NCBI GenBank assembly: GCA_964569185.1 | Contig: CAZMTP010000046.1 | Coordinates: 1 to 10,653, forward strand | DNA length: 10,653 nt | Reading direction: 5' to 3' | DNA from: DATIJP01 sp964569185 | GTDB taxonomy: Bacteria; Chlamydiota; Chlamydiia; Chlamydiales; Rhabdochlamydiaceae | Part shown: piece by piece, positions 8,393-10,653 of the stretch | Numbering within the stretch: position 1 is the stretch's first letter | Layout: the number at the start of each line of letters is the position of its first letter | Notes under the pieces: model-generated | The model's input: the letters and a program-made list of their open reading frames with translations, nothing else | The model's database searches: none | What the model was told of the DNA's origin: nothing | Position numbers and translations under genes: made by a program

Positions 8393-8499
8393 AACAATAT
8401 CCTGTATATCCTGCCGCTTTAGCGATCTTGCCCATCCTGTTCTCTAAAAGAATAGACAGGATAATAGGATCGCTAAAGCGGCAGGATATGCAGGATGTT
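8393..8499. repeat. Long near-perfect inverted repeat between tkt and hemE
   Basis: The arms 8400-8427 and 8468-8495 pair over 28 positions with a single T-G wobble (8405/8490). The stem continues outward: AACA (8393-8396) pairs with TGTT (8496-8499) across a small bulge. It also continues inward: ATCCTGT (8434-8440) pairs with ACAGGAT (8456-8462) past a small internal loop, leaving a short AT-rich apex near 8444-8448. The arms carry repeated ATCCTG cores (three on the left at 8399-8404, 8408-8413 and 8434-8439, mirrored by CAGGAT three times on the right), the first two spaced 9 bases apart. Transcribed on either strand it would form a very stable hairpin. It lacks a strong T run on the plus side (TTATTTGTT), so it is not a textbook terminator. 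It may be a small non-autonomous repeat (MITE-like or palindromic repeat unit), a 3'-end stabiliser for tkt mRNA, or both. Confidence 0.93.
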
Positions 8500-8513
8500 A
8501 TTTGTTGGATTAA

Positions 8514-9479
8514 ATGCGCTTATTAAATGCATTAAAATGCAAAAATTTTGATCGTCCGCCTGTTTGGCTAATGCGCCAAGCAGGACGCATTCTTCCCTCC
8601 TATCGCGCTCTGCGTGAAAAATACACACTTGATGAACTTTTTCAAAATAGCTATTTAGCAGCCGCGATCACACGCATGCCCCTAGAGGCGCTTGGCGTAG
8701 ACGCTGCCATCCTTTTTACAGACATTATGGTCGTGGCGCAGCTGTTTGGATTTAAATTGCAATTTGTAGAAAAAGTGGGGCCTGTCATCGAGCCTTTACT
8801 TCGTAGTACGGAGGATGTGAAAAAACTCAAAGCAGAAGGGGAGTTAGAGGTGGTCAAGAAGACCATTTCTCTTTTGAAACCAGATTTAAAAGTGCCGCTG
8901 ATCGGCTTTTGTGGAGGCCCTTTTACAGTGGCGCGCTATCTGATCCAAGATAAAACATGGTATGTTAAGGAGCCAGAAACGTTTCACCTGCTCTTAAAAA
9001 AGATCAGCGCTGCTTCCATCGACTATTTAAAAATGCAGGTCACAGCAGGTGTAGATGCGCTGCAGATTTTTGATTCTTGGGCTCATATATTGACCAAAGA
9101 GGAATTTTTAACCTTTTCTTTGCCCTATTTGAAAAAGATAGTCGAGGCATTGAAAGGCACAGTGCCTATTATTGTATTTTGCCGTGGCTCTAGTTTCTAT
9201 GCAGAAGAGCTGAGCACACTTTGTCCACATGCGATTAGCTTTGATTGGCACGAAGAATTATCTGTTCTGCGCAAAAAAGTGCCTCAAACCATTGCTGTGC
9301 AAGGCAATCTTGATCCTGAGATTTTAAAACAAGATCGAAACAGCATCAAACAGGCCACGGACAAACTCTTAATATCGATGAAAGACGATCCAGGCTTTGT
9401 TGTGAACTTGGGACATGGCGTGCTACCCGACACACCGCTTGAGAGTGTGCGCTATTTTATCGATCTGATCAAAAATTAA
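8514..9479 (+). CDS. hemE: Uroporphyrinogen decarboxylase
   Basis: This cytoplasmic enzyme removes four carboxyl groups from uroporphyrinogen III to give coproporphyrinogen III in heme synthesis, without a cofactor. At 321 residues it is somewhat shorter than the E. coli protein (354), mostly at the termini. Conserved parts are RPPVWLMRQAGR (14-25, substrate-binding R21 and R25), the catalytic aspartate in LFTDIMVV (D70), GFCGGPFTVARY (131-142, Y142), FDSWA (186-190, S188) and NLGHGVLPDTP (298-308, H301). The start is fixed by an in-frame TAA directly before the ATG. The ribosome binding site is poor: GGA at 8507-8509 is close, and a better AGGA (8492-8495) lies 18 bases away inside the right arm of the inverted repeat. 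The gene may share a transcript with tkt through that hairpin. The usual neighbours hemN and hemG are not in this window. Confidence 0.97.
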   Translation: MRLLNALKCKNFDRPPVWLMRQAGRILPSYRALREKYTLDELFQNSYLAAAITRMPLEALGVDAAILFTDIMVVAQLFGFKLQFVEKVGPVIEPLLRSTEDVKKLKAEGELEVVKKTISLLKPDLKVPLIGFCGGPFTVARYLIQDKTWYVKEPETFHLLLKKISAASIDYLKMQVTAGVDALQIFDSWAHILTKEEFLTFSLPYLKKIVEALKGTVPIIVFCRGSSFYAEELSTLCPHAISFDWHEELSVLRKKVPQTIAVQGNLDPEILKQDRNSIKQATDKLLISMKDDPGFVVNLGHGVLPDTPLESVRYFIDLIKN

Positions 9480-9562
9480 AAAGTTCTTGCGTAAAAAATA
9501 AAATATTATTTAATTTCTACTCTTGTGAAATAAAGAATTTCATCCAAATGACAGAGCGGAAA
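9480..9562. other. AT-rich spacer after hemE
   Basis: This is a strongly A+T-rich stretch with small weak stems, for example GAAAT and ATTTC around AAAGA at 9527-9541. There is no T-run terminator and no coding signal. The left boundary of the mobile element probably falls here or just after it, but I cannot place it because TnpB-only elements of this superfamily have no terminal inverted repeats or target duplications. Confidence 0.4.
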
Positions 9563-9599
9563 CCCCGTCCTTTAGGACTGGGAGGAAGCGCTGCTCCTC
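9563..9599 (+). mobile_element. IS200/IS605-type end hairpins (right-end-like) upstream of tnpB
   Basis: CCCCGTCC (9563-9570), loop TTTA and GGACTGGG (9575-9582) form an 8-position stem with one C-T mismatch. It is followed at once by GAGGA (9582-9586) that can pair with TCCTC (9595-9599). The CCCCGTCCTTTAGGAC-GGG-AGGA pattern resembles the subterminal hairpin commonly seen at the right end of IS605/IS1341 elements, where it also forms part of the omega RNA. Here it lies about 45 bases upstream of the tnpB start, and the mismatch suggests decay. It may be the left end of this element or the leftover right end of an older copy. The family resemblance is from memory. Confidence 0.5.
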
Positions 9600-9644
9600 A
9601 TTAAAGTTGTGAATAAAATAGTTTTTTGTTAGATTTTGCGCACT

Positions 9645-10653
9645 ATGATACGCACGATCAGCATTAGACTTGAAACCACAAAAGAGCAAGCTCAAAAATT
9701 GTTGGATCTCCGAGAGGTTTTTCTTTCTACTTGTAATGCTCTTGTTCCATTTGTAATCCAACATCGCTGCTGGAATCGCGTAGCGCTGCATAATTTGAGC
9801 TATTCTACAATGCGTAAACAATTTCCTCTTGGCTCCCAAATGGTATGTAATGCCATTTTTTCTGTGTGTAAAGCTTATCAAAATCGCATTATTTTGAAAG
9901 AGGAAGAAATTCCCAAAATTCAATTCCACAAGAATCGGAGTGTCCATTTCGATAAGCGCACGTATTCGATCAAAGGAGATGTTCTTTCGCTTTATACTTT
10001 GGAAAAACGGATTAAAATGAAAATGAAGATGGGTATTTTTCAAGAAAAATATTTTTCTCAAGGAATTCCAAAAGAAGCGGAGCTTATCTGTAAGAAAGGA
10101 ATCTGGTATTTTAACCTCGTTCTTGAAATGTCTGATCCTGAAATTAGAGAAAATAATCGTGCAGTCGGGGTGGATCTTGGAGAAAATAATCTGGCTGCTA
10201 TAAGCACTGGTAAAATCTTTGGCGGAGGCAAGATCCGCCATGAAAGAAACAAATTTCTTGCCAAACGAAGAGTGCTTGCGTCCAACGGTTCCCAATCGGC
10301 TAAACAATTGCTGAAGAAAATCTCTGGCAAAGAAGCGCGTCGTATGAAACAAATCAACCATGAAGTGAGCAAACAAATTGTTGAGACTGCGGTAAAAGAA
10401 CAAGCTGGAATTATTGTTTTGGAGGATCTGATTAATATTCGTAGTAGGATCAAAGGAGGCAAAAGGCTTAGGAGCCGTCTGCATCGATGGGCTTTTAGGC
10501 AATTGCAAACTCTGATTGCGTACAAAGCAGAGAGCAAAGGAATCTCTATTCTCTATGTCAATCCAGCTTATACTAGTCAAACTTGCTCCCATTGTGGTCT
10601 TTTAGGTGTCCGCGAAGGGCATATTTTTACATGTACTTGTGGAAACCAACAGC
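9645..10653 (+). CDS. tnpB: TnpB, RNA-guided nuclease of IS200/IS605 superfamily (3' end outside window)
   Basis: 336 codons are visible without a stop, and the gene runs off the right edge. TnpB proteins are about 370-420 residues, so perhaps 40-80 are missing. It opens with MIRTISIRLETTKEQ, a typical TnpB N-terminus. RuvC-I is GVDLGENNLAAIS (175-187, catalytic D177). RuvC-II is GIIVLEDL (255-262, E260). The zinc ribbon begins YTSQTCSHCG (C314, C317) with FTCTCG (C330, C332). The third RuvC aspartate should follow just beyond the edge. An in-frame TAG (9630-9632) limits the start to ATG 9645 or TTG 9636; ATG fits the family better. No Shine-Dalgarno sequence is evident. No tnpA is seen upstream, where hemE ends 165 bases before, so this looks like a TnpB-only (IS1341-type) element. 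Family members cut DNA matching an omega-RNA guide and help retain the element. The visible frame is intact, with no frameshift. Confidence 0.95.
   Translation, partial: MIRTISIRLETTKEQAQKLLDLREVFLSTCNALVPFVIQHRCWNRVALHNLSYSTMRKQFPLGSQMVCNAIFSVCKAYQNRIILKEEEIPKIQFHKNRSVHFDKRTYSIKGDVLSLYTLEKRIKMKMKMGIFQEKYFSQGIPKEAELICKKGIWYFNLVLEMSDPEIRENNRAVGVDLGENNLAAISTGKIFGGGKIRHERNKFLAKRRVLASNGSQSAKQLLKKISGKEARRMKQINHEVSKQIVETAVKEQAGIIVLEDLINIRSRIKGGKRLRSRLHRWAFRQLQTLIAYKAESKGISILYVNPAYTSQTCSHCGLLGVREGHIFTCTCGNQQ

Larger units (their letters stand above)
9555..10653 (+). mobile_element. Partial IS200/IS605-superfamily (IS1341-type) element
   Basis: The element is defined by tnpB and by the hairpins in front of it; the left limit given is approximate and the right end lies outside the window. 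Elements of this type move as single strands through a TnpA Y1 transposase, which TnpB-only copies must obtain in trans. It sits directly downstream of hemE without interrupting a recognisable gene. The tnpB codons look richer in A/T than those of mfd or tkt, consistent with separate origin, though I did not compute this. Confidence 0.7.

Noticed and set aside
8399..8496. CRISPR array based on repeated ATCCTG cores
   Set aside because: The cores are only 6 bases, arranged as mirror-image copies within one hairpin, without regular repeat-spacer units or cas genes.
8393..8499. Plain intrinsic terminator for tkt
   Set aside because: The stem is much longer than usual and is not followed by an uninterrupted T run; termination may still occur, but the feature is better described as a long inverted repeat.
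9540..10592. Long minus-strand open frame of 350 codons covering tnpB
   Set aside because: It is antisense to a clear TnpB with RuvC and zinc-ribbon motifs. Its own translation is low-complexity, rich in F, S and L, and has no recognisable domain, so it is a shadow of tnpB.

Overview
The window holds four housekeeping genes and the start of a mobile element. They are mfd and alaS (minus strand), tkt and hemE (plus strand), and a TnpB gene of the IS200/IS605 superfamily (plus strand) cut by the right edge. Having mfd, alaS, a divergent transketolase and hemE together recalls the hemE-mfd-alaS-tkt cluster of Chlamydiaceae, as I remember it from C. trachomatis. The order and orientation differ, the base composition is moderate, and there is a mobile element with intergenic repeats. 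I therefore infer a Chlamydia-like (environmental, Parachlamydiales-type) organism. This rests on remembered synteny and general protein character, not on a database search.

Layout. 1-95 is intergenic with a small imperfect palindrome. 96-3374 (minus) is mfd, the transcription-repair coupling factor. It starts at a GTG that overlaps the alaS TGA stop by 4 bases, so the two form an operon read leftwards. 3371-5998 (minus) is a full-length alanyl-tRNA synthetase. 5999-6384 is a 386-base divergent spacer. It holds a terminator-shaped or small-RNA-like structure and weak promoter candidates, but no credible gene. 6385-8376 (plus) is transketolase. 8377-8513 is filled almost entirely by a 107-base near-perfect inverted repeat. 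8514-9479 (plus) is uroporphyrinogen decarboxylase, whose ATG lies 14 bases after that repeat. 9480-9644 is AT-rich and holds hairpins resembling an IS200/IS605 right end. 9645-10653 (plus) is the TnpB gene, with two of its three RuvC acidic residues and its zinc ribbon inside the window.

The four enzymes serve unrelated central functions: repair at stalled RNA polymerase, tRNA charging, the non-oxidative pentose phosphate pathway, and heme synthesis. No new multi-gene system is visible. The points most worth a second look lie between the genes. They are the long hairpin in the tkt-hemE spacer with its repeated ATCCTG/CAGGAT cores, the structured element at 6147-6228 upstream of tkt, and a right-end-like hairpin on the unexpected (5') side of tnpB.
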